In this document: one piece after another, positions 8,675 to 17,061 of the stretch
Position numbering within the stretch: the stretch's first letter is position 1
Layout of the letters: every line of letters starts with the position of its first letter
Source: an uncultured Bacteroidales bacterium
GTDB lineage: Bacteria; Bacteroidota; Bacteroidia; Bacteroidales; UBA932
Length of the DNA: 64,000 nucleotides
Direction: 5' to 3'
Assembly (NCBI GenBank): GCA_900318015.1
Contig: ONJB01000007.1
Coordinates: 62,001 to 126,000, forward strand
Notes under the pieces: generated by a model
Told to the model about the DNA's origin: nothing
The model's database searches: none
The model's input: the letters and a program-made list of their open reading frames with translations, nothing else
Position numbers and translations under genes: made by a program

Positions 8675-9445
8675 ATGAAACGGAACACCGACTACAAGAA
8701 CGCTGCCCTCGCGGCCCTGAAGGGCAACTGGGGCAAGGCCGTGCTCGCCACGGTCATCTTCATGGCCGTCATGTACCTGACCATCGGCCCGTATGTGTAC
8801 AATACGGTCAAGCTGCAATCCTATGTCCGCGAAAGCTTGCCGCAGGTGAGCACCTCCGTCAGCTTCAGCACGGCCATCCGCCAGTCGATGGAAGCGTCCC
8901 TCTCGCTGGCGCAGGATCCCGAATACATCGCCATGCAGTCGAAGGCGAGCGGAACGATGGGCCTGTACTACCTGCTGCTCTTCTTCGTCGTCCTGCCGCT
9001 TTCCGTAGGTTTCATCAATGCATTCCTCAAGCTGCTGGTGCAGGGAGACAACGCCATCTCGGGCAATATGTTCAAGATTGCGAAGACGGGCTACTGGCAC
9101 AAAGTCTGGGGTATGTTCCTGATGAATCTGTTCATCGCCCTGTGGTCCCTGCTTTTCATCATCCCGGGTATCATCAAGGCTTTCTCCTATGCGATGACCC
9201 CCTTCATCCTGGAAGAGCATCCGGAACTCAGCGCGAACGAGGCCATCGACCACAGCCGCGCGATGATGAAGGGCCACAAGTTTGACCTGTTCTGGCTGAT
9301 ACTCAGCTTCATCGGCTGGGGTTTCCTGTGCCTGTTCACCTTCGGCATCGGCTACCTCTGGCTGACCCCGTACATGGAGACATCCGTCGCCGCTTTCTAC
9401 GAGGACGTCAAGGCCGACTATGAAGTGAACGGAGGCCTGATCTGA
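8675..9445 (+). CDS. DUF975 integral membrane protein
   Basis: 256 residues from the ATG at 8675, 11 bases after the preceding stop. The frame is open further upstream but that overlaps the DUF4465 gene. Four to five hydrophobic segments are visible (VLATVIFMAVMYLTIGPYV; YYLLLFFVVLPLSVGFINAFL; MFLMNLFIALWSLLFIIPGIIKAFSY; FWLILSFIGWGFLCLFTFGIGYLWL). The motif SYAMTPFILEEHPELSANEAIDHSRAMMKGHK is the signature of the DUF975 family. Function unknown. Its stop overlaps the GH20 start by one base (TGATG), indicating translational coupling. Confidence 0.82.
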   Translation: MKRNTDYKNAALAALKGNWGKAVLATVIFMAVMYLTIGPYVYNTVKLQSYVRESLPQVSTSVSFSTAIRQSMEASLSLAQDPEYIAMQSKASGTMGLYYLLLFFVVLPLSVGFINAFLKLLVQGDNAISGNMFKIAKTGYWHKVWGMFLMNLFIALWSLLFIIPGIIKAFSYAMTPFILEEHPELSANEAIDHSRAMMKGHKFDLFWLILSFIGWGFLCLFTFGIGYLWLTPYMETSVAAFYEDVKADYEVNGGLI

Positions 9446-11304
9446 TGAAGGCCCTCCTTACTTTGATCGTGGCGCTTGGGATTCTCCCGGCGCCCGTTTC
9501 GTTCGAGCGGGCCGATGGCACATCGACCACGAAGGACGTGGAGGTGGTTGTGGGCAAACGCCCTTTCACACGCTGGTGCGCGTCCCTTCCTGACTTTGCG
9601 AAGAAAGAAGCATACCGGCTGACCATCACTCCCAAGCGTATCCGGATCGAGGCGAATACGCCCGAAGGCGTGTATCGCGCCGAGACGACGCTCGGACAGC
9701 TGGAATATCCGTACCCCTGCGGCGTGATCGTTGACTATCCCCGATTCCCCTGGCGGGGCATCATGCTGGACATCTCCCGGCATTTCCGGGACAAGGAGTT
9801 CATCCTCAAGCAGATCGACGCGCTTTCGGAGGTCAAGCTCAATGTGCTGCACCTCCATCTGACCGATGCCGCCGGCTGGCGGCTGGAGGTCAAGTCGCAC
9901 CCCGAGCTCACGGCGAAGGCCGCCTGGCGGGTGGGGGATACCTGGCGGGAGTGGGACACGACCGGCAAGAGATATGAAGGCTCCTACGGCGGTTTCCTGT
10001 CCCAGGAGGACGTCCGCGAAATCGTCGCCTATGCGGCCAGGCACCACATGACTGTCGTCCCGGAGATCGAGATGCCCGGCCATTCCCGCGAAACGGTGTA
10101 TGCCATTCCCGGCGTAGGCTGTCGGGAATTCTCGGATGACCTGTGCCCCGGCAAGGAAGCGACGTTCCAACTGCTGGAAGAAGTGCTGGCCGAAGTCATG
10201 GACCTGTTCCCTTCGGAGTACATCCATATCGGTGGCGACGAGGCCGGGAAGCGCCATTGGCACGACTGCCCGGACTGTCAGCGCCGGATGCAGGAAGAAG
10301 GGCTGAAAAACGTGGAAGAGCTCCAGAGCTACCTGGTGCGCCGCATCGAGCGGTTCCTGAACGCCCACGGACGCCGGCTCATCGGCTGGGACGAGATCCT
10401 GGAAGGCGGCCTGTCCCCGAACGCCACGGTCATGTCGTGGCGGGGGACCGAGGGCGGCCTCGAGGCCATCCGGCAGGGGCACGACGCCGTGATGACACCG
10501 GGCAACCGCTGCTACCTGGACAAAGTCCAGGACGCGCCGGTTCGCGAGCCGGAAGGATGGGGCGGCTACCTGCCCATCGACAGCATCTATGTCTATGACC
10601 CGGCGGCAGGCATTCCTGAGGCCTCCTTGGGACATCTGCTGGGCGTGCAGGGCAATCTCTGGCACGAACTCATCCCGCAGCCGTCCCATACGGAATACAT
10701 GCTGTATCCGCGCGCATTTGCCATCGCGGAAATCGGCTGGAGTCCGCTGGAAGTGAAGGATGCGGACGACTTCCGTGAGCGGGCGACGGCCCATGCCGCG
10801 GCGCTCCGCGAGCGCGGATACACCACGTTCAAGTTGGAAGAGGAGGTGGGCAACCGCCCTGCCTCCCGGGAGGCGGAGAACCATCTCGGCCGCGGGGCGA
10901 AAGTCGCTTATGCCCGGCCTTGGCACCGGAATTATCCCGCCGCCCGCGCGGCCACCCTCACGGACGGCAACCTAGGCGGCTGGTCCTATGGTGACGGCCG
11001 CTGGCAGGGCTTCCTGAGCGACGTGGACGTGACCATCGACCTGGGAAGCGAAAAGCCGGTGCACTATGTCACCGCCACCTTCCTGGCGGCCCCGGGCGCG
11101 GGGGTCTATCTGCCCGACCGCGTGACCGTGGAGTATTCCGTGGACGGGGAGCATTACCTTCTCGCCGGCGAACTCTTGAACGAGAATCCGGACGGGAAAT
11201 ACATTCCTTTCGGCGTCTCCGTGGGCAAGGATGCCCGTTACATCCGTTACCACGCCTTCCGGACGAAGGAATGGCTGTTCACAGATGAAATCCTGATTTA
11301 TTGA
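9445..11304 (+). CDS. GH20 beta-N-acetylhexosaminidase with C-terminal F5/8 type C-like domain
   Basis: 619 residues with an N-terminal signal (MKALLTLIVALGILPAP). The small GH20b domain is followed by the catalytic barrel, starting at PRFPWRGIMLDISRHF (about residue 99). The catalytic Asp-Glu pair is in HIGGDEAGKRHW (about residue 262). Other barrel motifs are LHLHLTDAAGWRLE, PEIEMPGHS and GWDEILEGG. The last 150 residues form a discoidin-like beta-sandwich (TDGNLGGWSYGDGRWQGFL...RYIRYHAF). It removes terminal GlcNAc or GalNAc from glycans in the periplasm or at the surface, fitting host-glycan or peptidoglycan recycling. Coupled to the DUF975 gene by a one-base overlap. Confidence 0.92.
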   Translation: MKALLTLIVALGILPAPVSFERADGTSTTKDVEVVVGKRPFTRWCASLPDFAKKEAYRLTITPKRIRIEANTPEGVYRAETTLGQLEYPYPCGVIVDYPRFPWRGIMLDISRHFRDKEFILKQIDALSEVKLNVLHLHLTDAAGWRLEVKSHPELTAKAAWRVGDTWREWDTTGKRYEGSYGGFLSQEDVREIVAYAARHHMTVVPEIEMPGHSRETVYAIPGVGCREFSDDLCPGKEATFQLLEEVLAEVMDLFPSEYIHIGGDEAGKRHWHDCPDCQRRMQEEGLKNVEELQSYLVRRIERFLNAHGRRLIGWDEILEGGLSPNATVMSWRGTEGGLEAIRQGHDAVMTPGNRCYLDKVQDAPVREPEGWGGYLPIDSIYVYDPAAGIPEASLGHLLGVQGNLWHELIPQPSHTEYMLYPRAFAIAEIGWSPLEVKDADDFRERATAHAAALRERGYTTFKLEEEVGNRPASREAENHLGRGAKVAYARPWHRNYPAARAATLTDGNLGGWSYGDGRWQGFLSDVDVTIDLGSEKPVHYVTATFLAAPGAGVYLPDRVTVEYSVDGEHYLLAGELLNENPDGKYIPFGVSVGKDARYIRYHAFRTKEWLFTDEILIY

Positions 11305-11326
11305 GAAAGCTATTAACCCTTTGTAT

Positions 11327-12727
11327 ATGAAACGGATAACTTCTCTTCTTCTCCTCGCTCTGCTCGTGATGGGCTGCTCCTCCGAGCCCCAGGTCAAGTA
11401 TGTGTTCTATTTCATCGGGGACGGCATGGGCGTCAACGAGGTCATCGGCACGAATCTCTACAACCAGGCCAATGGTCAGGAAAACGTGAATTTCACCGGA
11501 TTCCCGGTGGTGAACTTCATCACGACGGTTTCTGCGAATTCCCTGGTCACCGACTCTTCCGCCGCCGGCACCGCGCTGGCTACGGGTGTCAAGATTAACA
11601 ACAGCGTCCTGGGCGTGGACCCGGACGGAAACGCGACCCCGAACCTGACGGAATGGGCCCATGCGGCCGGTTATGGCACGGGCGTCGCCACCAGCGTGGG
11701 CGTGAACCACGCCACGCCGGCGAGCTTCGTGGCGCACTCTTCGAGCCGCAACGGCTATGAGGAGATTTCGCTCCAGATGATCGATTCTCCCGTGGACTTC
11801 ATGGCCGGATCGACCTTCCTCACGAACCGGGGTTCCGGCCACGACGCGGCCTATTTCGAGCACAAGGCCGATTCCGCCGGCATCGCCATCTTCAAGGGCC
11901 CCGGCGCTATCGCGAACATCGACCTCAAAGCTCCGCGCGTCCTGTGCCTGAGCGCCAAGGCGGAGGATTCCATCCCGTACGCCATCGACCGCAAGGAGGA
12001 TGACACCCGGCTGGCCGACTTCACCGACGCCGGCATCCGCTACCTGGAGGCCCGCTACGGCAAGAAGGGCTTCTTCTTCATGATCGAAGGCGGCAAGATC
12101 GACTACGCCGGCCACGGCAACGACGCCGCGACCTGTTTCCAGGAGGTGAACGACATGGCCCAGTCCGTGGACCTCGCCCTGACGTTCCTCGCCCGCTATC
12201 CGAAGGAAACCCTCATCGTGATTACGGCCGACCACGAGACCGGCGGCCTGATGTTGGGCAGCGGTCGCTATGAGATGCATCCTGACCGGCTCCTCCGCCA
12301 GCACGCCTCCGTGGACGCTCTGACGGACCAGTTCCGCGCGACGTTCTTCCCGGAGGGCCAGCCGTTCAAGACCCCGACCTGGGACGCCGTCAAGGCATTC
12401 TTCGCCGAGGAAACGGGTATGTGGGGGGATGTCCAGGTGAGCGAGCGCGTCGAGAAGGAACTGAAGGACGTCTATGACCAGACCTTCGGCAAGGGCGGCG
12501 ACCGTAACCTGAGCGAGTCCAACCTGTACTCCGTGAACTTCCAGATCGTCGCCGACGTGGTCCGCGCGCTGGACCGCGCCGCCGGCTACCAGTGGAGCTT
12601 CGGCTCCCACTCCGGTTCTCCGGTGGGGCTGTACGTGAAGGGAGCCTGTGCCGAGCAGTTCAACACAGTCAAGGACAACGCGGAAATCGCTCCGCTGATT
12701 GCGAAGCTGGCCGGTTATACGAAGTAA
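11327..12727 (+). CDS. Alkaline phosphatase lipoprotein
   Basis: 466 residues from the ATG at 11327; a TTG two codons upstream is a weaker alternative. The lipobox is LLVMGC (residues 11-16). The metal-binding FIGDGMGVNE, the active-site serine motif TDSSAAGTALATG and the C-terminal metal motif TADHETGG show a PhoA-superfamily enzyme. It would hydrolyse phosphate monoesters in the periplasm. It is 22 bases after the GH20 gene, probably in the same transcript, which suggests phosphate removal from glycan fragments or general phosphate scavenging. A terminator follows at 12749-12784. Confidence 0.92.
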   Translation: MKRITSLLLLALLVMGCSSEPQVKYVFYFIGDGMGVNEVIGTNLYNQANGQENVNFTGFPVVNFITTVSANSLVTDSSAAGTALATGVKINNSVLGVDPDGNATPNLTEWAHAAGYGTGVATSVGVNHATPASFVAHSSSRNGYEEISLQMIDSPVDFMAGSTFLTNRGSGHDAAYFEHKADSAGIAIFKGPGAIANIDLKAPRVLCLSAKAEDSIPYAIDRKEDDTRLADFTDAGIRYLEARYGKKGFFFMIEGGKIDYAGHGNDAATCFQEVNDMAQSVDLALTFLARYPKETLIVITADHETGGLMLGSGRYEMHPDRLLRQHASVDALTDQFRATFFPEGQPFKTPTWDAVKAFFAEETGMWGDVQVSERVEKELKDVYDQTFGKGGDRNLSESNLYSVNFQIVADVVRALDRAAGYQWSFGSHSGSPVGLYVKGACAEQFNTVKDNAEIAPLIAKLAGYTK

Positions 12728-12736
12728 TCTGTTGAT

Positions 12737-13222
12737 TTACAAATCGAGAAGGCCTTCCGGAATCTCCATCCGGAGGGCTTTTTCCGTTTCGTCCACGTCC
12801 AGGACGAGCTCTTCCCGGAGGGGGAGGAGGCATTCGCCGTGGCCGGTCTCCACCCAGATGCAGGGGTTGCCGGGAATGTCTTCGTGGGCCGATACGGTGC
12901 CGACTTTCGTCCCGTCCGCATGCAGGACGGTCCAGCCGGTCAGGTCTTCTTCCTCGTCTTCGTAGAGGTCGTCCTCGGCGTAGAGGACGGCGCCGGCGAG
13001 TTCGTCGGCATCCGTGAGGTTGTGTACGCCGGTCAGACGGACGAGGGCGCGGGAGTTGCCCCGCTGGGTGAATGCTTCAAAATAAAAGGGAACCGGCAGT
13101 CCATCGAATTCGATGAACACCGGTTCCTCAAGGTCGATATCCTCGGGCGCGATCCCGGAGAAGCTCACGAGGAGCTCGCCGTCCCGGCCGTTGGATTTCA
13201 GTACCTGCCCGATCCGCTGCAT
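12737..13222 (-). CDS. rimM: Ribosome maturation factor RimM
   Basis: 161 residues, typical length. The N-terminal RimM domain (RIGQVLKSNGRDGELLVSF; VRLTGVHNLTDADELAGAVLY) is followed by a PRC-barrel domain (LTGWTVLHADGTKVGTVSAHEDIPGNPCIWVE...LLPLREELVLDVD). It binds S19 and helps mature the 30S subunit. The start codon overlaps the rpsP stop by one base (TAATG), the usual rpsP-rimM coupling. Its 3' end carries the terminator of the convergent phosphatase gene. Confidence 0.92.
   Translation of the reverse strand: MQRIGQVLKSNGRDGELLVSFSGIAPEDIDLEEPVFIEFDGLPVPFYFEAFTQRGNSRALVRLTGVHNLTDADELAGAVLYAEDDLYEDEEEDLTGWTVLHADGTKVGTVSAHEDIPGNPCIWVETGHGECLLPLREELVLDVDETEKALRMEIPEGLLDL
12749..12784 (+). 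terminator. Terminator of the alkaline phosphatase transcript, inside the rimM 3' end
   Basis: Imperfect hairpin (AAGGCCTTCCGGA / TCCGGAGGGCTT, 7-base loop) followed by a T run on the plus strand. It lies within the last codons of rimM. Confidence 0.65.
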
Positions 13223-13761
13223 TATTCAGCAGGGGTCTCGACGGCCTCGGCGGCCTCGGCGGCAGCCTCTTCGGCGGCCTTGCGGGCGGCTTCCTCAGCC
13301 TCGGCCTTCTTCTTGGCGATGGCTTCGGCGCGGGCCTCGTTGACCTTGGCCTCGGCGGCCTTGGCTTCCTTCGCCTTGGCGATGGCCTCGTTCTTCAGAC
13401 CGGCCTTCTTGTCGGCGATCTTCTGATCCTGGCCAGCCTTCCAGGCGGCGAACTTCTCGTCGGCCTGGGCCTGGGTGAGGGCACCCTTGGCGACACCTTC
13501 CTGGAGGTGCTTGCGAAGCAGGACACCTTCGTAGGAGAGGATACGGCGGGCCGTCAGCGTGGGCTGGGCACCGACGTTGAGCCACTTCAGGGCCTTGTCG
13601 CTGTCAAGGACGATGGTGGCGGGGTTGGTGTTCGGGTTGTAGGAGCCGAGCTGCTCGATGAAACGTCCGTCACGCGGGGAACGGGAATCGGCCACAACAA
13701 TGTGGAAGAATGCGAAATTCTGTGAATCTGTTTTTGTTTTGTTAATAAATGCGTTATGCAA
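13222..13761 (-). CDS. rpsP: 30S ribosomal protein S16, non-ATG start, atypical N-terminus
   Basis: The core is clear: [64 protein letters not shown], then the long Ala/Glu/Lys tail (about 75 residues) common in Bacteroidetes S16. What is missing is the usual opening (MATKIRLQRHGRK-like, 13-15 residues). Upstream of NFAFFHIVV the frame has no ATG until far into the opposite-strand lolD gene. In-frame candidates are TTG at 13761 (chosen; AAGG lies directly before it) and ATT at 13746. A -7 box TATCTTTG at 13783-13790 fixes the promoter and rules out a far-upstream start. Either the gene is truncated, uses an unusual start, or the sequence here is damaged. Stop overlaps rimM start. Confidence 0.8.
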   Translation of the reverse strand: MHNAFINKTKTDSQNFAFFHIVVADSRSPRDGRFIEQLGSYNPNTNPATIVLDSDKALKWLNVGAQPTLTARRILSYEGVLLRKHLQEGVAKGALTQAQADEKFAAWKAGQDQKIADKKAGLKNEAIAKAKEAKAAEAKVNEARAEAIAKKKAEAEEAARKAAEEAAAEAAEAVETPAE

Positions 13762-13782
13762 CCTTCTCGAGATTGCGGACGG

Positions 13783-13790
13783 CAAAGATA
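13783..13790 (-). promoter_or_regulatory. -7 box for rpsP-rimM
   Basis: TATCTTTG on the minus strand, 21 bases before the TTG candidate start of rpsP. Confidence 0.6.
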
Positions 13791-13801
13791 CGACTTTTTT
13801 T

Positions 13802-13825
13802 CCGAATCCCACACCGATTCGGTGT
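13802..13825. promoter_or_regulatory. Overlapping dyad symmetries between rpsP and lolD promoters
   Basis: Two overlapping inverted repeats: CCGAATC/GATTCGG with a 7-base spacer (13802-13822) and ACACCGA/TCGGTGT around one central base (13811-13825). They lie between the divergent -7 boxes. An operator is possible; no regulator is identified. Confidence 0.35.
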
Positions 13826-13833
13826 TTTTTCCT

Positions 13834-13841
13834 TAATTTTG
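13834..13841 (+). promoter_or_regulatory. -7 box almost touching the lolD start
   Basis: TAATTTTG, four bases before the ATG at 13846; predicts a leaderless transcript. Confidence 0.55.
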
Positions 13842-13845
13842 CGAC

Positions 13846-14508
13846 ATGATTATCGAAGCAAAAGGAATTGAGAAGAGTTTCGGCACGCTCAAAGTGCTGA
13901 AAGGAGTCGATTTCCAGGCCGAACGCGGCGAGGTCGTGGCTATCATGGGCGCGTCCGGCGCGGGGAAGTCCACCCTCCTGCAGATCCTGGGAACCCTGTC
14001 CACGCCGGATGCGGGCACCCTCACGGTGGACGGGACGGATGTCCTCCACCTGGGCCAGCGGGAGCTGTCGGCCTTCCGGAACCGCCGGATCGGCTTTGTC
14101 TTCCAGGCGCATCACCTTCTTCCGGAGTTCGACGCCTTGGAGAACGTGACCATCCCGGCTCTCATCGGCGGCATCCCGATGCGCGCGGCGCGGGAGAAAG
14201 CCACGCGCCTGCTGGGCGAAGTGGGCCTTTCCGCGCGGCTTACGCACAAACCTTCGGAACTCTCCGGCGGTGAGCAGCAGCGCGTCGCCATCGCCCGCGC
14301 CCTCGTGAACGATCCCGCCATCCTCTTTGCCGACGAGCCCTCCGGCAACCTGGACAGCAAGACCAAGGAGGAAATCCACCACCTGTTCTTCGACCTCCGT
14401 GACCGTCTGGGCCAGACCGTCGTCATCGTCACCCACGATCCGTCCCTTGCGGCCCTCTGCGACCGCACCCTCGTGATGCGGGACGGTCAGTTCGTCGACG
14501 CGCAGTAG
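13846..14508 (+). CDS. lolD: LolD-type ABC transporter ATP-binding protein
   Basis: 220 residues, a stand-alone nucleotide-binding domain. Walker A is GASGAGKST (about residues 36-44), the signature is [15 protein letters not shown], Walker B is [13 protein letters not shown] and the H-loop is VIVTHD. The MacB/LolD/FtsE subgroup is indicated by [21 protein letters not shown]. It would energise lipoprotein release from the inner membrane or a MacB-like export pump; the permease is not adjacent, so the exact partner is uncertain. Monocistronic, ending at a strong bidirectional terminator. Confidence 0.85.
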   Translation: MIIEAKGIEKSFGTLKVLKGVDFQAERGEVVAIMGASGAGKSTLLQILGTLSTPDAGTLTVDGTDVLHLGQRELSAFRNRRIGFVFQAHHLLPEFDALENVTIPALIGGIPMRAAREKATRLLGEVGLSARLTHKPSELSGGEQQRVAIARALVNDPAILFADEPSGNLDSKTKEEIHHLFFDLRDRLGQTVVIVTHDPSLAALCDRTLVMRDGQFVDAQ

Positions 14509-14511
14509 CAT

Positions 14512-14550
14512 AAAAAACAGCCTGGTGAGTGACTCATCAGGCTGTTTTTT
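14512..14550. terminator. Bidirectional Rho-independent terminator
   Basis: Near-perfect hairpin AAAAAACAGCCTGgTGAGT paired with its complement (one G-U), flanked by an A run and a T run. It serves both lolD (plus) and the convergent sigma-factor operon (minus). Confidence 0.9.
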
Positions 14551-14581
14551 CTAACCAACTATCAATCAACGTCTCCAGGGA

Positions 14582-15157
14582 CTAATTTTCCTTCTTCTGG
14601 CCTTGGCCGGTCCAGTTGCGGAACTGTTCCTTCATCTGTTCGCCGCGTTCCTTCCACTGCTGCCGCTGTTCTTCGCTCATGCGAAGGTTGGGGAAGTTGC
14701 CGTTCCCGAGGCGGCCGATCTGCTGGTGGCGGAACTTCTCCTCGGCCACGTAGTAGCGGGCGACCTTCTCGGCGGGGAGGACCTTCAGGAGCTTGTTCAG
14801 GTACTTGGTCTCGATGCCTTCGTTCTTTTCCTTGGCGTCGATGTAGGCCTTGACCAGTTTCTCCATTTCCTTGCTGCTCTTCTTCTCCTCGACACCCTTG
14901 GCCATGGCGTCGTAGGCGTTCTTCACGGCTTCGAAGCCGTCGCGCTGGGCTTTCTGGATTTCGTTGTAAATGGGCCAGAAGACCTGGGCCTCGCTTTCGG
15001 TGAGGTCGATCTCCTCGGTCAGGAAAGCGACCTTCTCGGCCCGGACGCGTTCGCGCCAACCGTTGTCGGCGCCCCGGCGCGGTCCCTGGGGACCCTGGGC
15101 GAAAGCGCCTATGGACAGGACCATGAGGGCGCACAGTACACTAAAAACCTTCTTCAT
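14582..15157 (-). CDS. Spy/CpxP-like periplasmic protein, probable sensor partner of the ECF sigma factor
   Basis: 191 residues with a signal peptide (MKKVFSVLCALMVLSIGAFAQ) and a short Gly/Pro/Arg stretch (GPQGPRRGADNG). The rest is charged and helical, with LTEEIDLTESEAQVFWPIYNEIQ and LLKVLPAEKVARYYVAEEKFRHQQIGRL, a pattern seen in Spy/CpxP-type and 'sensor of ECF sigma factor' proteins of Bacteroidetes. It would sit in the periplasm as a soluble helical protein, perhaps a chaperone-like stress sensor. Its start overlaps the anti-sigma gene by 17 bases. Family similarity is by pattern only. Confidence 0.6.
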   Translation of the reverse strand: MKKVFSVLCALMVLSIGAFAQGPQGPRRGADNGWRERVRAEKVAFLTEEIDLTESEAQVFWPIYNEIQKAQRDGFEAVKNAYDAMAKGVEEKKSSKEMEKLVKAYIDAKEKNEGIETKYLNKLLKVLPAEKVARYYVAEEKFRHQQIGRLGNGNFPNLRMSEEQRQQWKERGEQMKEQFRNWTGQGQKKEN

Positions 15158-15539
15158 AGCTGAGATAATTCAAGTGTTCGACAGAAATGCCGTCTGCGAG
15201 CAGGTAGTTGACGATGTCCTCGGCGGAAAGCCCCTGCTGTTCCTCTTCTTCCCCATAATAGTCATAAAGGTCCATCATGGCGACGCCATCGGGATCCAGG
15301 GCGTCGGCGAGGTAGGACACATAGGTCCAGGTGTCGTCCTCGGCGGGAGCGGGGGCCGTATGGCGGAGGATGGAGTTGCCCAGCAACACGGCCACCAGGA
15401 AACTGGCGGCGATGGCGGCGTACGGCGCCAGGCGGTGGACCGTGCTGACGCGGACGGGGCGGGCGGGAATCTCCGAGAGCCGCTGCTGCAGGTTCTCAAA
15501 GTAGCCTTCCGGCGTGGTTATGTCGTTTCTTTTGCTCAT
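15141..15539 (-). CDS. Probable membrane anti-sigma factor
   Basis: 132 residues from the ATG at 15539; the longer open frame upstream overlaps the sigma gene and is rejected. A short cytoplasmic part (MSKRNDITTPEGYFENLQQRL) resembles the N-terminus of Bacteroidetes anti-sigma proteins. One transmembrane helix follows at about residues 40-60 (YAAIAASFLVAVLLGNSIL). The C-terminal part is acidic (LYDYYGEEEEQQGLSAED) and periplasmic. Position directly after the ECF sigma gene supports the role. No zinc-binding ZAS motif (HxxxCxxC) is present, so the binding mode would differ from the classical type. Confidence 0.65.
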   Translation of the reverse strand: MSKRNDITTPEGYFENLQQRLSEIPARPVRVSTVHRLAPYAAIAASFLVAVLLGNSILRHTAPAPAEDDTWTYVSYLADALDPDGVAMMDLYDYYGEEEEQQGLSAEDIVNYLLADGISVEHLNYLSYEEGF

Positions 15540-15574
15540 AGACAGTGGTTTAGACACGGGCTTTTTCAGAAGGT

Positions 15575-16096
15575 TTAATCCGATCCGATGAAAATATCTC
15601 TTCCCAGCGCGGACCGGACTTTTTCCTGCGCGATATGATAGGAGGCTTTGAGCGCGCCGACGGACGTCTCCAGCACTTCCGACATCTGCTCGTAGGGCAT
15701 CTCGTCGTAGTACCGGAGAATGAAGACCTGGCGCTGTTTTTCCGGGAGCTTCGCCACGGCCTTGGAAAGGGCGCGGTCCGCGGCGTCCCCGTCGAAGAAA
15801 GGGTCGCTGTCGATGCGCCGCTCCATTTCCGCGTCGATGGAGGTGAAGCGGAGGGCGGACCGGACCTTCTCGCGGCGGAGCCAGTTCAGGGTCTCGTTCG
15901 TGGCGATGCGGTACACCCAGGTAAAGAGCTGCGCTTCCCCCCGGAACGAGGGAAGCGCAGTCCATATCTTCAGGAAGATTTCCTGGACAAGGTCGTCGGC
16001 GTCTTCGTGATTGTTCACGAACCGGCGGACGTGCCAGTAGACACGTTCGCTGTATTCCTTTACAATCTCATTGAAGAGCCGCTCGGCATTGTCCAT
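15575..16096 (-). CDS. ECF-type RNA polymerase sigma factor
   Basis: 173 residues with region 2 (DADDLVQEIFLKIWTALPSFRGEAQLFTWVYRIATNETLNWLRR) and region 4 (LSKAVAKLPEKQRQVFILRYYDEMPYEQMSEVLETSVGALKASYHIAQEKVR). This is the usual sigma-70 ECF layout. It likely directs a small envelope-stress regulon together with the anti-sigma and Spy-like genes that follow. It starts on the stop codon of the transketolase C-terminal gene (TAATG overlap), so its synthesis appears tied to that of central carbon metabolism genes. Confidence 0.92.
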   Translation of the reverse strand: MDNAERLFNEIVKEYSERVYWHVRRFVNNHEDADDLVQEIFLKIWTALPSFRGEAQLFTWVYRIATNETLNWLRREKVRSALRFTSIDAEMERRIDSDPFFDGDAADRALSKAVAKLPEKQRQVFILRYYDEMPYEQMSEVLETSVGALKASYHIAQEKVRSALGRDIFIGSD

Positions 16097-17049
16097 TATT
16101 TCCGTGCGATGACCTTCTTGGCGGCTTCAGCGACATGCTGGGCGTCGAGGCCATATTGCGCCATCAATGCAGAAGGCGTGCCACTCTGGCCGAACAGGTC
16201 CTTGCCGTTGATGAATTCGACGGGGGTGGGGACAGTGCGGGCGAGCAGGCCGGCCACAGCCTCGCCGAGACCGCCGGCCATGTTGTGCTCCTCGGCCACG
16301 ACGATGGCCTTGGTCTTCGCGGCGGAGGTGAGGATGGCTTTCTCGTCCAGCGGCTTGACGGTGGCCATGTTGATGACTTCGGCGCTGATGCCTTCGGCCT
16401 CGAGGGCCTCGGCGGCCTGGAGGGCCTCCCACACGAGGTGGCCGCAGGCGATGATGGTGACGTCCTTGCCCTCGTTGAGGATCTGGGCCTTGCCGATCAC
16501 GAACTCCTCGTTCTCCGGGGTGAAGTTCGGGACGCTCGGACGGCCGAAACGCAGGTACACGGGGCCGACGTACTTCGCGGCGGCGATGGTGGCGTTCTTG
16601 GTCTGGTTGAAGTCGCAGGGGTTGATCACGACCATTTCCGGGAGGGCGCGCATGAGGGCCATGTCCTCCATGGTCTGGTGCGTGGCGCCGTCCTCGCCGA
16701 GGGTGATGCCCGCGTGGGAGGAGGCGATCTTCACGTTGGCCTTGCCGTAGGAGACTTCCTGGCGGACCTGGTCATAGACACGGCCGGTCACGAACTCCGC
16801 GAAGGAGCCGATGAAGGGAATCTTGCCGGTGATGGCGAGACCGGCGGCGGCGCCGACCATGTTGGCCTCGGCGATGCCGCACTGGATGAAACGCTCCGGG
16901 AACTCCGCGGCGAAGGCGTCCATCTTGAGGGAGCCCTTGAGGTCCGCGGTGAGGGCGACGACGCGGCTGTCCGCGCGGCCCGCTTCGAGAAGACCCACGC
17001 CGAATCCGCTGCGGGTGTCCTTCTTGCCTGTATCGATATACTTTTTCAT
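16096..17049 (-). CDS. Transketolase, C-terminal subunit
   Basis: 317 residues carrying the pyrimidine-binding and C-terminal transketolase domains (GVGLLEAGRADSRVVALTADLKGS; FIQCGIAEANMVGAAAGLA; GITLGEDGATHQTMEDMALMRALP). It pairs with the N-terminal subunit encoded just upstream to give a complete thiamine-diphosphate enzyme of the non-oxidative pentose phosphate pathway. The split form is common in Bacteroidetes, Firmicutes and archaea. Gap to the upstream gene is 12 bases; its stop overlaps the sigma-factor start. Confidence 0.93.
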   Translation of the reverse strand: MKKYIDTGKKDTRSGFGVGLLEAGRADSRVVALTADLKGSLKMDAFAAEFPERFIQCGIAEANMVGAAAGLAITGKIPFIGSFAEFVTGRVYDQVRQEVSYGKANVKIASSHAGITLGEDGATHQTMEDMALMRALPEMVVINPCDFNQTKNATIAAAKYVGPVYLRFGRPSVPNFTPENEEFVIGKAQILNEGKDVTIIACGHLVWEALQAAEALEAEGISAEVINMATVKPLDEKAILTSAAKTKAIVVAEEHNMAGGLGEAVAGLLARTVPTPVEFINGKDLFGQSGTPSALMAQYGLDAQHVAEAAKKVIARK

Positions 17050-17061
17050 GATGTCAATGGT

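Noticed and set aside
13222-14511. 429-codon open frame including S16
   Set aside because: Its first 250 codons lie antisense to lolD and cross the rpsP promoter; only the S16 part is credible.
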